Assembly: GCA_900473415.1 (NCBI GenBank)
Contig: UCLR01000017.1
Coordinates: forward strand, 91,796 to 155,795
DNA length: 64,000 nucleotides
Direction: 5' to 3'
Source: Hyphomicrobiales bacterium
GTDB taxonomy: Bacteria > Pseudomonadota > Alphaproteobacteria > Rhizobiales > Beijerinckiaceae
In this document: positions 8,491 to 17,548 of the stretch, piece after piece
Layout of the letters: the number at the start of each line of letters is the position of its first letter
How positions within the stretch are numbered: the first letter of the stretch is position 1
The notes under the pieces: generated by a model
What the model saw: the letters and a program-made list of their open reading frames with translations, nothing else
Database searches by the model: none
What the model was told of the DNA's origin: nothing
Position numbers and translations under genes: made by a program

Positions 8491-9522
8491 TCAACGGATC
8501 AGTGGCGGCAAGGCATCGCCGCGCGGGTGGTCGACGGTGCGAGCGTCGAAGCCGACGCGCTCGCCGATCAGGTAAAGCGGCCGGCGTTTCACCTCGGCGA
8601 AGATGCGCCCGACATATTCCCCGATCATCCCCAGCGAGACGAGTTGGATGCCGGAGAAGAACATGATCGAGACGATCAGCGAGGGGAAGCCTGGCAGGTC
8701 CGTGCCGAAGAGCAGCGTGCGCAGCAGGAAGTAGGCCGCCGACAGAGTCGAGATGATCGCGATGATCGCCCCCGACCAGGTCGCGACCTTGAGCGGCACG
8801 GTCGAGAAGGAGGAGAGCCCGTCGAACGCGAAGGAAAACAGCTTGCGGTACTTGAACTTGGACTGGCCGTGCTCGCGCTCGGCGACATGGAAGGGGACGC
8901 CGATCGACCGGAAGCCGACCCAGGCATAGAGCCCCTTGGAGAAGCGCGCCCGTTCCGGCAGGGCCCGCAGCGCATCGACCGCCTTGCGGTCGAGCAGGCG
9001 GAAATCTCCGGCGCCCTCCGGCAGCGGGGTTTCGCCGAAATAGGAAAAGATCCGGTAGAACATCTTGGCGAAGTTGCGCTTCAGCCGCGTCTCGCCCTCA
9101 CGGTCGACGCGCTGGCCATAGACGTTGAGATAGCCCTCGCGCCATTTGGCGAGGAAGGCGGGAATCGTCTCCGGCGGATGCTGCAGATCGGCATCCATGA
9201 TCACCACCGCATCGCCCATCGCGTGGTCGAGGCCCGCAGCAATGGCGACCTCCTTGCCGAAATTGCGGCTGAAGGAGACGGCATTGATCCGGGGATTTGC
9301 CGCATTGAGCCGGCGGATGACGGCGAGCGTATCGTCGCGGCTGCCATCGTCGACGAAGACCAGCTCCCAGGAGGAGGCGGCTCCGTCGAGCACGGACTGA
9401 AGCCGTTCGACCAACACCGGCAGATTATCCGCCTCGTTATGGACCGGCACGACGACGGAAAGCTCCGGACGGCCGCCGGGCTGGGTGAGACGGGGAGTGG
9501 GATTGGACACGATGTCCGACAC
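8491..9522 (-). CDS. Family 2 glycosyltransferase, polyprenyl-phosphate sugar transferase type
   Basis: 343 residues from a GTG at 9522, preceded by AGAGG (a GTG at 9567 would add 15 basic residues). The catalytic domain has VVVPVHNEADNLP, VDDGSRDDT near residue 60, and MDADLQHPPE with the DxD-like metal site near 115. Two C-terminal membrane helices, around 245-265 and 280-305, place it with the GtrB/ArnC/dolichol-phosphate-mannose-synthase group, which charges undecaprenyl phosphate with a sugar. It is divergent from a YdjC-type deacetylase 103 bases away. This suggests a sugar that is attached to lipid and then deacetylated, as in ArnC/ArnD. The sugar is unknown. Confidence 0.8.
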   Translation of the reverse strand: MSDIVSNPTPRLTQPGGRPELSVVVPVHNEADNLPVLVERLQSVLDGAASSWELVFVDDGSRDDTLAVIRRLNAANPRINAVSFSRNFGKEVAIAAGLDHAMGDAVVIMDADLQHPPETIPAFLAKWREGYLNVYGQRVDREGETRLKRNFAKMFYRIFSYFGETPLPEGAGDFRLLDRKAVDALRALPERARFSKGLYAWVGFRSIGVPFHVAEREHGQSKFKYRKLFSFAFDGLSSFSTVPLKVATWSGAIIAIISTLSAAYFLLRTLLFGTDLPGFPSLIVSIMFFSGIQLVSLGMIGEYVGRIFAEVKRRPLYLIGERVGFDARTVDHPRGDALPPLIR

Positions 9523-9625
9523 GAACGACCTCTTGGCGCGCTTCCGGCGGGATGGCGGGCGGCGCACGGAACCTTAAACCTTGCCCTATAGTGACCCTTA
9601 GCTGAACGAGGGACAACAAGACACG

Positions 9626-10459
9626 ATGGCGACAGGTTTCATTCTCTGCGCCGATGATTTCGCCCTGACGGAAGGGGTCAGCCGCTCGATCCTCGACCTG
9701 CTCGGGCGCGGCAAGCTCTCCGCGACCTCGGCGATGACCAATCGGCCGCATTGGCGCCGGCTGGCGCCGGAGCTCGCGGCCTTCGCCGGCAAGGCTGATC
9801 TGGGGCTGCATCTCAACCTGACCTGCGCCGCTCCGCTCTCGGCGATGCCACGGCTGGCGCCGGGTGGAAGCCTGCCCGATCTGAAGGATCTTGCGCGCGC
9901 CGCCGTCTCGTCCCGCACTGTGCGGGCGGAGATCGCCGCCGAGATCGCCCGTCAGCTCGATGCCTTTGAGGACGCGCTCGGACGCCAGCCCGACTTCGTC
10001 GATGGCCATCAGCATGTCCATGTGTTGCCGGGCGTGCGCCGGGCGCTGCTGGATCATCTCGCCCGACGCTATCGGGCGGGCTCGCTGTATCTGCGCGATC
10101 CCGCTGACCGTGTGGCCGCGATCCGCGCGCGCGGGGTTGCCGTCGCCAAGGCGCTCGTCATTGCCGGCCTCGCAACCGGCTTCCGTCGCGCGGCGCTGCG
10201 GCGGGAATTCCCGGTCAATCGCGGTTTCGCCGGCGTCGCCCCCTTCGATTCGGGGCGCGACTTCACGGCCGACATGAAGCGCTTCCTGATAGCGCCGGGA
10301 CCCGCCCATCTCGTCATGTGCCATCCCGGCTTCGTCGACGAGGAACTGGCGAGCCTCGACCCCGTCGTGGCGACGCGGCCGGTCGAGCATGCGGCGTTGG
10401 CGGGCTTCGTGCCGCCACCCGGCATGATGATGCGTCGCTTCAAGGACCTGGCCGGCTGA
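9626..10459 (+). CDS. ChbG/YdjC/HpnK-type carbohydrate deacetylase
   Basis: 277 residues of the YdjC family, metal-dependent deacetylases of N-acetylated sugars such as chitooligosaccharides or hopanoid glucosamine. Visible metal and catalytic groups are the N-terminal ADDF (Asp10, Asp11), His62 in LGLHLNL, and His128, His130 and His132 in DGHQHVHV. The C-terminal HLVMCHPG is also conserved. There is no signal peptide. Its divergent neighbour is a membrane glycosyltransferase, so a lipid-linked or envelope N-acetylglucosamine is a reasonable substrate. HpnK in hopanoid clusters is an alternative, but no hopanoid genes are nearby. Confidence 0.8.
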   Translation: MATGFILCADDFALTEGVSRSILDLLGRGKLSATSAMTNRPHWRRLAPELAAFAGKADLGLHLNLTCAAPLSAMPRLAPGGSLPDLKDLARAAVSSRTVRAEIAAEIARQLDAFEDALGRQPDFVDGHQHVHVLPGVRRALLDHLARRYRAGSLYLRDPADRVAAIRARGVAVAKALVIAGLATGFRRAALRREFPVNRGFAGVAPFDSGRDFTADMKRFLIAPGPAHLVMCHPGFVDEELASLDPVVATRPVEHAALAGFVPPPGMMMRRFKDLAG

Positions 10460-10571
10460 AGCGCTTGCCGTGCAAGCGATTTATTTACCCGGATCGGCCA
10501 AGCTGCCTGAAGAGTACGATGGCGCCGAGCTGCAAGGACCGCTTGCGCCGATTTCGGAGATGATCGGCTTG

Positions 10572-12257
10572 ATGAAGTGGTTCAGGCGCGAGACCGGCCC
10601 GGGTCGGCGGGCGCAGCCGGGCTTGCAGGGCTCCTCCTCGCTGAGCCGGCAGATCGCGGCCGCCGCCGTGGCGATCGTGGCGGTGGCGATCGTCCTCATC
10701 GTCATGGCGATCGCCAGCTACAACGACAACCGCACCCGGGCGGATCTCGATCAGAAGGTTTCGGCGCTGACGCTGATGGTCGTCAATGCGGCGCCTTCGC
10801 TCATCCTGTCGCGCGACACCAATACGCTCGGCTACATCCTGGCCTCGCTGCAGCGTGATCCGGACTTCGACGCCGGCATGGTCGGCGACGACCTGGCTGC
10901 GCTGGCCACGGCCGGCCGCAGCGAGGAGGCCCGGCTCTCGCTGACGCCGCGCTGGCTGACCGGCGTCATCGGCGCCGAGCCCTGGAAGGCTCTCGACGAT
11001 CGCAACGAGATCGACATCGAGACGGATCGCTCCGTCACCAAGATTCATGTCGTCCGTGTCGGCAGCCAGCAGAAGAAGATCGGCTATGTCGCGATCCGCT
11101 TCGACAAGACACGCCTCGTCGCGCGCGCGTCCTGGGAGCAGTTCGTCACGATCTCGCTCGGCCTGTTGATCCTCGTGGTGCTCGGCCCCGTGCTCTGGTT
11201 CTCCCTGTCGCGGACCATGCGGCCGCTGCGGAGCATGACGAAGGCCATCGTCAGCATTTCCGACGGCAAGCTGGATACGCCCATCGACGCGCTGGAGCGC
11301 AAGGACGAGATCGGCTCGATTGCCCGTGCGCTCGGCGTCCTCAAGGTCCGGCTCGCCGAGCGGACGACGCTGGAGGCCAAGCAAAGCGCCTCCGAGGTCG
11401 AGCGCCGTGCCCGCCAGCAGGCGGTCGACCTGGCGATCACCTCCTTCCGTGGCGAGGTCGGGCTCGCGCTGGAGGCCTTCAAGAGCAATGCCGAGCGGAT
11501 GCGCGTGGCATCCGATGGCCTCGCCCGCGTGGCGGCCGAATCTTCCGAACGCGCGGCGCGCGCCGCCGACAATGCCCATGGCGCCTCGGGCAATGTCGAG
11601 AGCGCCGCCCAGGCGGCCGAGGAGATGGGCGCGGCGATCCGCGAGGTCGAGTTCCAGGTGCGGCGCGTCCGCACCGAGATCGTCGAGGCGGCTTCCGTCT
11701 CGCGCGACACCGCGGGCTCCGTCAGTGATCTCGACGCCACCGCCCGCGCCATCGGCGAGGTGGTCAACCTGATCCGCGATATCGCCGCCCAGACGAATCT
11801 GCTGGCGCTCAACGCCACCATCGAGGCCGCCCGTGCAGGCGAGGCCGGCCGCGGCTTCGCTGTCGTCGCTAACGAGGTCAAGTCGCTCGCCGCCCAGACC
11901 GCCGATGCCACTGACCGCATCGTCTCCCAGGTCGCGGCCATCCAGGGCGCCACGGGCCAGGTCGTCGAGGCGATCCAGAACATCGCGGAGCGGATGAACG
12001 CCATCGAGAAATTCGCCAATGCGGTCGCGGTCTCGATCGAGCAGCAGGCGATCGCCACGGGCGAGATTGCCAGCGGTGTCGCGATGGCGAGCTCTTCGGC
12101 GCTTTCCGTGTCGAGCGATCTGAGCGTCCTGGCCGACAGCGTCGAGGAAACCGGCCGCTCGGCCGAGCAGGTCCGCGGTTCGGCCGGCGAGGTCACGGCC
12201 CAGGCGCAGCGGCTCGATTCGACGGTGGAGCAGTTCCTGCGCAACGTCGCCGCCTGA
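10572..12257 (+). CDS. Methyl-accepting chemotaxis protein (HAMP, signalling domain)
   Basis: About 561 residues from the ATG at 10572. Two earlier in-frame starts exist: GTG at 10470 and ATG at 10560. A membrane helix lies at about residues 25-48, a periplasmic sensor at 49-185, a second helix at about 190-210, HAMP to about 260, then the coiled-coil signalling domain. Its hairpin tip, DIAAQTNLLALNATIEAARAG, is near residue 407 and contacts CheA/CheW. The sensor domain is small and unrecognised, so the ligand is unknown. No other chemotaxis gene is in the window, so this is an orphan receptor. A terminator follows. Confidence 0.9.
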   Translation: MKWFRRETGPGRRAQPGLQGSSSLSRQIAAAAVAIVAVAIVLIVMAIASYNDNRTRADLDQKVSALTLMVVNAAPSLILSRDTNTLGYILASLQRDPDFDAGMVGDDLAALATAGRSEEARLSLTPRWLTGVIGAEPWKALDDRNEIDIETDRSVTKIHVVRVGSQQKKIGYVAIRFDKTRLVARASWEQFVTISLGLLILVVLGPVLWFSLSRTMRPLRSMTKAIVSISDGKLDTPIDALERKDEIGSIARALGVLKVRLAERTTLEAKQSASEVERRARQQAVDLAITSFRGEVGLALEAFKSNAERMRVASDGLARVAAESSERAARAADNAHGASGNVESAAQAAEEMGAAIREVEFQVRRVRTEIVEAASVSRDTAGSVSDLDATARAIGEVVNLIRDIAAQTNLLALNATIEAARAGEAGRGFAVVANEVKSLAAQTADATDRIVSQVAAIQGATGQVVEAIQNIAERMNAIEKFANAVAVSIEQQAIATGEIASGVAMASSSALSVSSDLSVLADSVEETGRSAEQVRGSAGEVTAQAQRLDSTVEQFLRNVAA

Positions 12258-12283
12258 TTTCGGGGCTACGCCTGCACCAAATG

Positions 12284-12313
12284 AAAAACGGGGCCGTGAG
12301 GCCCCGTTCTGTT
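12284..12313. terminator. Bidirectional terminator between chemoreceptor and sodB
   Basis: A 9-bp stem (12287-12295 with 12300-12308) has the loop GTGA. On the minus strand the stem is followed by a T run, which suits sodB. On the plus strand it is followed by a weaker TTCTGTT. It sits between two convergent genes. Confidence 0.8.
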
Positions 12314-12332
12314 ATGCAGATGCCGTCCGGCT

Positions 12333-12932
12333 TCAGGCCTTGGCGGCGTCGTAGAGCTCCGCGACGTATTCCCAGTTCACCAGGCTCTCCAGGAAAGCCT
12401 TGAGGTAGTCGGGACGACGGTTGCGGTAGTCGATGTAGTAGGAGTGCTCCCAGACGTCGACGCCGAGGATCGGCGTGGCGCCATTGACGAGCGGGCTCTC
12501 GCCGTTCGGGGTCTTGCTGACGGCGAGCTTGCCGCCCTTGACCTCGAGCCAGGCCCAGCCGGAGCCGAACTGGCCGACGCCGGCCGCTACGAAATCTTCC
12601 TTGAACTTGTCGACCGAGCCGAAGGCGTCGACGATCGCCTTCTCAAGCGCGCCCGGGATCTTGCCGCCGCCATTGGGCTTCATCCACTTCCAGAAATGGA
12701 GGTGGTTGTAGTGCTGGCCGGCATTGTTGAAGACGGCCGGATTCTTGCCGTAAGAGCCCTTGACGATCTCCTCGAGCGACTTGCCCTCGAATTCGGTGCC
12801 CTTGATCGCGTTGTTGCCGTTGTTGACGTAGGCGAGGTGATGCTTGTCGTGGTGGTACTCCAGCGTCTCCTTCGACATGAAGGGCTGGAGCGCGTCATGG
12901 GCGTAGGGCAGATCAGGAAGGGTAAAGGACAT
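12333..12932 (-). CDS. sodB: Superoxide dismutase, Fe type
   Basis: A 199-residue Fe/Mn superoxide dismutase that converts superoxide to peroxide and O2. Metal ligands are visible: His27 (YHHDKHH), His77 (QHYNH), and the Asp and His of GVDVWEHSYY. Gln73 sits at the Gln position typical of Fe enzymes. There is no export signal, so it is cytoplasmic. The ATG at 12932 has GGAGAG upstream, and an in-frame extension to 13013 lacks family similarity. An unknown membrane protein diverges from the same 245-base upstream region. Confidence 0.93.
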   Translation of the reverse strand: MSFTLPDLPYAHDALQPFMSKETLEYHHDKHHLAYVNNGNNAIKGTEFEGKSLEEIVKGSYGKNPAVFNNAGQHYNHLHFWKWMKPNGGGKIPGALEKAIVDAFGSVDKFKEDFVAAGVGQFGSGWAWLEVKGGKLAVSKTPNGESPLVNGATPILGVDVWEHSYYIDYRNRRPDYLKAFLESLVNWEYVAELYDAAKA

Positions 12933-13177
12933 GATGCCTCTCCTTAGGCTATGAAATCGCTTGAATGAGAATGGCTTGCCACTAGGGAAGGCGGGTTTCG
13001 GGAGCCCTGCCATTCCCGCAGATTGTTAAGCCGCGCCGCGCAACTCGACAACCGCCACTGCGAGGAAAGGTTCATGCCTCCTCGACAGGCCGCCACAATC
13101 GCGCCAGATTCGTCACCCTAAGCCGTTCCCATAGGAAACTCTCTCTTATTCAATGCGTTACATAATGCTGTGGCTTT

Positions 13178-14647
13178 GTGTCGTTTTCGGCGGCCTCGCT
13201 GCCCACCTCAAGGACCTGGGAATTGATCGCGATCTTCACTGTTCTGGGGCTCGTTCTCTTAGGCGGCGGCGCCTATGCCATCTTTGACGGCTGGCCCTAT
13301 CTCGTTCTGGAACGCGGCTTCACGCAGGTCATCATCGGCTCGATCGCGAGCACCGCGGGGCTGATCCTGCTCTCGCTGGCCTGGGTGCTGAAGGAGTTCC
13401 GTGCAGTTCGGCGTTCCCTGCTCGAAGACGCCGAGGCACGCGCCGCGGCTTCGCTGGCGACCGCAACCGCAGCCGCCACTTTCGAAACCGCGCGCCCAAG
13501 CCCGCTCTCTCCCGTGCTCGTACCGGTAGCGGTCGGCGCCGCTGCGGCCGGCGCGGTGGCGGAAGCGCTTTCCGTTTCGTCCGCGGACGAAGCTGCGGCC
13601 GCTCCGCAACCAGCTCCCGACGCCGATCGCGACCTCTTCGGCGACCTTGTCCGGCGCCTCCGCGAACCCGAGCCCGCGGACGAGAAGCCGGCCGAAACGC
13701 CCGTGCCGGAAACGCCGTCGCTGTCCGACATGTTCAAGGGCGTCTCGGCCGAACGGCACGATGACCATGGGGAGCCGCCGATCGCGGTCGCGACGGAAAG
13801 CCATGAGCCCGCCGAGGTGGTCGCCGCCAAGGTGCAGTCGGTCGGCGAGGATGAGGCGCTCGCCCATTCCGACGATCTGGCCCATCCCCATGACGTGGCT
13901 CATCCCGATCACCAGCATGATGCCGGCGACCTGAGCCGTGCCGACGAAGAGGAGCAGGCCGACGAGGCGGTGCCCGAGCCCGAGGTGCCCGAGGTGCATG
14001 AGGAGGTTGCCGCCGAGCCGGCTCCTGCCCCACGGGAAGAGCGTACCCATCCCGCGCTCTCCGACGATCTCGACGAATTCAGCGCACTACGGGCGAGCCT
14101 GACAGGGCATCTGCAGCAGACCTCGCACGACGACAAGCGCATTGAGCCGTCGCTGGAGCCGGAAGCCGACCCCTTTGCCGCGGCCGAAGCCTGGATGGAT
14201 CGGGCCACGCCGCGCAAGGAGCCGTGGTTCGAGGCGACTCCACCGGCCAATGAACCGCAGCCTGCCGAAACCGGTTCGCCGCCCTGGCCGCCTCGCACCG
14301 AGGCTCCGGCTCTCGCCGAGCCCGCTGCGCCCGCCGCTGCCGAGCCGCATGAAGCCCCCGCCGCCGAGGAGCCCGCACTGCCGGACGTCGAGGAGGCTGC
14401 CCCGCCGGCTGCCATCGAGGACGAGGCCAAGCAGCCGGCCGAGCCGCAGGAAGAGCCGGCCGCAGCGTCGGAGCCAGCAGCCTCGGAGGAGGGCATCGTT
14501 GGCGCCTATCAGGTCGGCGACGCACACTTCACCATCTATGCCGACGGCTCGATCCGCGCGCGCACGCCCGATGGCGAATACAGCTTCTCCTCGATGGACG
14601 AGCTCAAGGTCTATCTCGCCAGCGAGAAGAGCCGGCTTGGCGTCTGA
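13178..14647 (+). CDS. Membrane-anchored protein with long acidic Ala/Pro/Glu linker
   Basis: 489 residues from a GTG, not recognised as a named family. Two membrane helices lie near residues 15-38 and 47-70. They are followed by about 360 residues rich in Ala, Glu and Pro, probably disordered. Within this, residues about 227-250 form a His/Asp-rich tract (AHPHDVAHPDHQHDAGD) that could bind metal. The last 50 residues look like a small folded domain: GAYQVGDAHFTIYADGSI and then a DGEYSFSSMDELKVYL-type end. The helices put the C-terminus in the cytoplasm or periplasm; which is unclear. It diverges from sodB. Function unknown; a scaffold or polar-organiser role would be speculation. Confidence 0.75.
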   Translation: MSFSAASLPTSRTWELIAIFTVLGLVLLGGGAYAIFDGWPYLVLERGFTQVIIGSIASTAGLILLSLAWVLKEFRAVRRSLLEDAEARAAASLATATAAATFETARPSPLSPVLVPVAVGAAAAGAVAEALSVSSADEAAAAPQPAPDADRDLFGDLVRRLREPEPADEKPAETPVPETPSLSDMFKGVSAERHDDHGEPPIAVATESHEPAEVVAAKVQSVGEDEALAHSDDLAHPHDVAHPDHQHDAGDLSRADEEEQADEAVPEPEVPEVHEEVAAEPAPAPREERTHPALSDDLDEFSALRASLTGHLQQTSHDDKRIEPSLEPEADPFAAAEAWMDRATPRKEPWFEATPPANEPQPAETGSPPWPPRTEAPALAEPAAPAAAEPHEAPAAEEPALPDVEEAAPPAAIEDEAKQPAEPQEEPAAASEPAASEEGIVGAYQVGDAHFTIYADGSIRARTPDGEYSFSSMDELKVYLASEKSRLGV

Positions 14648-16804
14648 TCAGACGCCTTTCGCCGCCTCCGGCCAGCCTTCGCCGACCGCCTGGATCGCGA
14701 AGGCATAGGCCAGGGCCGTCTCCTTCAGAGAGTCGAAGCGTCCGGCCGCGCCGCCATGGCCCGCATCCATATTGGTGTGGAGCATGATGGGACCGCCGCC
14801 GGTCATGATCTCGCGCAGCTTCGCAACCCATTTCGCGGGCTCCCAATAGGTCACGCGCGGATCGGTCAGCCCGCCCATGGCGAGGATCGGCGGGTAGGCC
14901 TGCGCCGTCACGTTGTCATAAGGCGAATAGCCGCGGATCGTCGCGAAGGCCTGCGGATCACGGATCGGGTCACCCCATTCCGGCCATTCCGGCGGCGTCA
15001 GCGGCAGGGTGTCGTCCAGAATCGTGTTGAGCACGTCGACGAAGGGCACTTCGGCCACGATACCGGCGAAGAGCTCCGGCGCCATGTTGGCGATCGCGCC
15101 CATCAGCATGCCGCCGGCGCTGCCGCCTTCCGCGACGATGCGGCCGCGGCTGGTGAATTTGGTGTCCGCCAGGGCGCCGGCCGCTGCGATGAAATCGGTG
15201 AAGGTGTTGCGCTTGTTCTCGCGCTTGCCGTCCAGATACCAGCGCCAGCCCTTGTCGGTGCCGCCGCGCACATGTGCGATCGCGTAGATGAAGCCGCGGT
15301 CGACGAGGCTGAGCGGGCGCGTCCGGAAGGAGGCCGACATCGCCGAGCCATAGGAGCCGTAGCCATAGAGCAGGCAGGGTGCCGAGCCGTCCAGCGGCGT
15401 ATCCACCCGATGCAGGATCGATATCGGCACCCGCTCGCCATCCTGCGCCGTCGCGAAGATGCGTCGTACGCGATAGGCCTGCGGATCATGGCCCGATGGC
15501 ACCTCCTGCCGCTTCAGCAGGGTGCGTTCGCCGGTGGCGAGGTTGTAGTCGTAGGTTTCGGCCGGGCGGGCCATCGAGGCGTAGATGAAGCGCAACGTGT
15601 CGGTGTCGAATTCATAGCCGGCGTCCATGCCGAGCCCATAGGCCTCTTCGTCGAAGGCGATGCTGCTTTCCGCCCCGCTCGCCAGGTCGCGGACGACGAT
15701 GCGCGGCAGCCCGTCCTCGCGCTCCAGCCGGATCAGTCGCCCCTTCAGGCAGACATGGCTGATGATGAGCCGGCCGGATCGATGCTGCACGAGGTCGTGC
15801 CAGTGTTCCGTGCCGGGCGTTGCGATCGGCGCGGTGACGATCTTGAAGTCCTCCGCCCCGTCGGCGTTGGTCAGGATCAGGAAGTCCTCGCCGTGATGCT
15901 CCAGCCCGTATTGCCGGCCGACCTGCCGTGGCGCGACGAGAATCGGCACAGCATCGGCGGCGTCGAGGTCGAGGATGCGTGTTTCGGAGGTTTCGTGGTC
16001 GCTGATCGTGATCAGCAGGAAGCGACTCGACTGCGTCTCGTCGATGTCGACGAACATGCCGGCATCGGCCTCGTCGTGGAGCAACTCGTCCTGTTGCGCA
16101 GACGTGCCGAGCCGGTGGCGCAACACCCGCGACGGGCGATGGTCGGCATCCAGCGCGACATAGAAGAAGGAGCGCGAATCATTCGCCCAGACGATGTCGC
16201 CGGTCGTGTCGGTCACCAGATCCGGCAAATCCTCGCCAGTGGCGAGGTCGCGCACACGGATGGCATGCAGTTCGGAGCCGGCCTCGTCCGCGCTCCAGGC
16301 GAGCAGCTTGTGGTCGGGGCTATGCGCCGTGTCGCCGAGGTCGAAGAAATCCTTCCCCTTCGCCAAAGCATCGGCGTTGAGCATCACCTGTTCGTGGGAC
16401 TTCTCTCCGCGTGGACGGCGGCAGATCAGCGGATGCTCTCCGCCCTTGCGATAGCGCGAATAGTAGAGGAAGGGGCCATCCGGCTGCGGAACGCTCGAAT
16501 CGTCCTCCTTGATACGCCCGCGCATCTCCTTGACGATATCGCGCTGAAGTTCCCGCGTCGGCGCCATCAACGTCTTGCAATAGGCGTTTTCCGCCTTGAG
16601 ATGCTTGCGGATATCGGCCGGCAGCACGTCTGGATCCCGCAGCACGTCCTTCCAGTTCTCGGCGCGTAGCCAGTCGTAATCGTCCCGTAGCGTCACGCCA
16701 TGGACGAGCGTCTCTTTCGGCCGCTTTTGCGCCTTCGGCGCCCTCGGCCGGCCGCCGCGGCGCTGGGCGACGGTGCTCTTGGGGCTATCCTGGTCAAGTC
16801 GCAT
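14648..16804 (-). CDS. ptrB: Oligopeptidase B (S9 serine peptidase)
   Basis: 718 residues, a cytoplasmic prolyl-oligopeptidase-family enzyme that cuts short peptides after Arg or Lys. An N-terminal beta-propeller covers about residues 80-430. The C-terminal hydrolase domain has the nucleophile Ser in GGSAGG near 563, the acid Asp in GLTDPRVTYWEPAKW near 650, and His in DAGHGG near 684. The start at 16804 has GGAGG 7 bases upstream. The length fits the family, with a basic N-terminal extension of about 30 residues. It diverges from mucR. Confidence 0.92.
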   Translation of the reverse strand: MRLDQDSPKSTVAQRRGGRPRAPKAQKRPKETLVHGVTLRDDYDWLRAENWKDVLRDPDVLPADIRKHLKAENAYCKTLMAPTRELQRDIVKEMRGRIKEDDSSVPQPDGPFLYYSRYRKGGEHPLICRRPRGEKSHEQVMLNADALAKGKDFFDLGDTAHSPDHKLLAWSADEAGSELHAIRVRDLATGEDLPDLVTDTTGDIVWANDSRSFFYVALDADHRPSRVLRHRLGTSAQQDELLHDEADAGMFVDIDETQSSRFLLITISDHETSETRILDLDAADAVPILVAPRQVGRQYGLEHHGEDFLILTNADGAEDFKIVTAPIATPGTEHWHDLVQHRSGRLIISHVCLKGRLIRLEREDGLPRIVVRDLASGAESSIAFDEEAYGLGMDAGYEFDTDTLRFIYASMARPAETYDYNLATGERTLLKRQEVPSGHDPQAYRVRRIFATAQDGERVPISILHRVDTPLDGSAPCLLYGYGSYGSAMSASFRTRPLSLVDRGFIYAIAHVRGGTDKGWRWYLDGKRENKRNTFTDFIAAAGALADTKFTSRGRIVAEGGSAGGMLMGAIANMAPELFAGIVAEVPFVDVLNTILDDTLPLTPPEWPEWGDPIRDPQAFATIRGYSPYDNVTAQAYPPILAMGGLTDPRVTYWEPAKWVAKLREIMTGGGPIMLHTNMDAGHGGAAGRFDSLKETALAYAFAIQAVGEGWPEAAKGV

Positions 16805-17125
16805 GACGTTCCTCCGTCGAGGTGCGGAGACGTAGATGGGGCGAAAGCGACTGGCAAGACGGCGCGCCCCGTCAGGGATTTGATTACGCTCTGTAATCGA
16901 AACGAGCAGCGCCCTTGTTGAATTATTGTGCTTTGGTTTTCTTATTTGTCGCGAATTGTTCTCTTGCGTGAATAGTCAGTATCCATTACACGCTTATCTC
17001 GATCAGTCCGCCTGAAGCGATTCTGGCAACGGTGCTTGACAAGCTACCGGCAAGATTGGCCGGGCATCGATCATAAAGAAACGGACGATCGGCGAAAGCC
17101 GCTGCCAAGAACGATAAGGAGCAAC
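16805..17125. other. 321-base intergenic region upstream of mucR
   Basis: This gap separates the divergent ptrB and mucR genes. Its middle part (about 16875-17000) is unusually AT-rich for this genome, as expected of MucR targets, which are AT-rich regulatory regions. It holds the inverted repeat GATTAC-GCTCT-GTAATC at 16882-16898. I see no convincing ORF. MucR autoregulation through this region is inferred. Confidence 0.5.
16882..16898. promoter_or_regulatory. Inverted repeat upstream of mucR
   Basis: A perfect 6-bp inverted repeat with a 5-base spacer, GATTAC-GCTCT-GTAATC, lies 228 bases before the mucR start and 78 bases before the ptrB start. It sits at the edge of an AT-rich stretch. 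The cognate protein is unknown. Confidence 0.35.
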
Positions 17126-17548
17126 ATGGCCATGACCGAGAATGAGGGTTCGGATTTCATCGAGCTGACGGCAGATATCGTCTCTGCTTATGTTTCGAAT
17201 AACTCTGTGCCCGCGTCCGAGCTGCCGGCCCTGATCAGTGAAGTGCATTCGGCTTTGAACCGTGTCATCGGCGGCGCCGCCCCGGTCGTGCAGGTCGAGG
17301 CGCCGAAGCCCGCCATCCCGGTCAAGAAGTCGATCACGGCCGATTACCTGATCTGCCTCGAGGACGGAAAGAAGTTCAAGTCGCTGAAGCGGCATCTGCG
17401 CACCCAGTACAACATGTCGCCGGAGCAGTATCGCGAGAAGTGGGGCCTGCCGCCCGACTACCCGATGGTTGCGCCGAACTACGCCGAAGCGCGTTCGCAG
17501 CTCGCGAAGAAGATGGGCCTCGGCCAGCAGCGCCGCAAGCGCCGCTGA
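17126..17548 (+). CDS. mucR: MucR/Ros-family transcriptional regulator
   Basis: A 140-residue Ros/MucR zinc-finger-type regulator, a global DNA-binding protein of alphaproteobacteria. It controls exopolysaccharide, motility and, in Caulobacter, G1/S cell-cycle genes together with CtrA. The N-terminal part (residues about 10-50) carries the oligomerisation region. The finger region shows Cys77, Asp80 and His90 at the Ros metal positions, but Tyr95 where Ros has its second His. The tail is very basic ([10 protein letters not shown]). The ATG at 17126 has AAGGAG just upstream. A strong terminator follows. Confidence 0.92.
   Translation: MAMTENEGSDFIELTADIVSAYVSNNSVPASELPALISEVHSALNRVIGGAAPVVQVEAPKPAIPVKKSITADYLICLEDGKKFKSLKRHLRTQYNMSPEQYREKWGLPPDYPMVAPNYAEARSQLAKKMGLGQQRRKRR

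Noticed and set aside
14756..16669. 637-codon open frame on the plus strand
   Set aside because: Antisense shadow of oligopeptidase B; no recognisable motifs.
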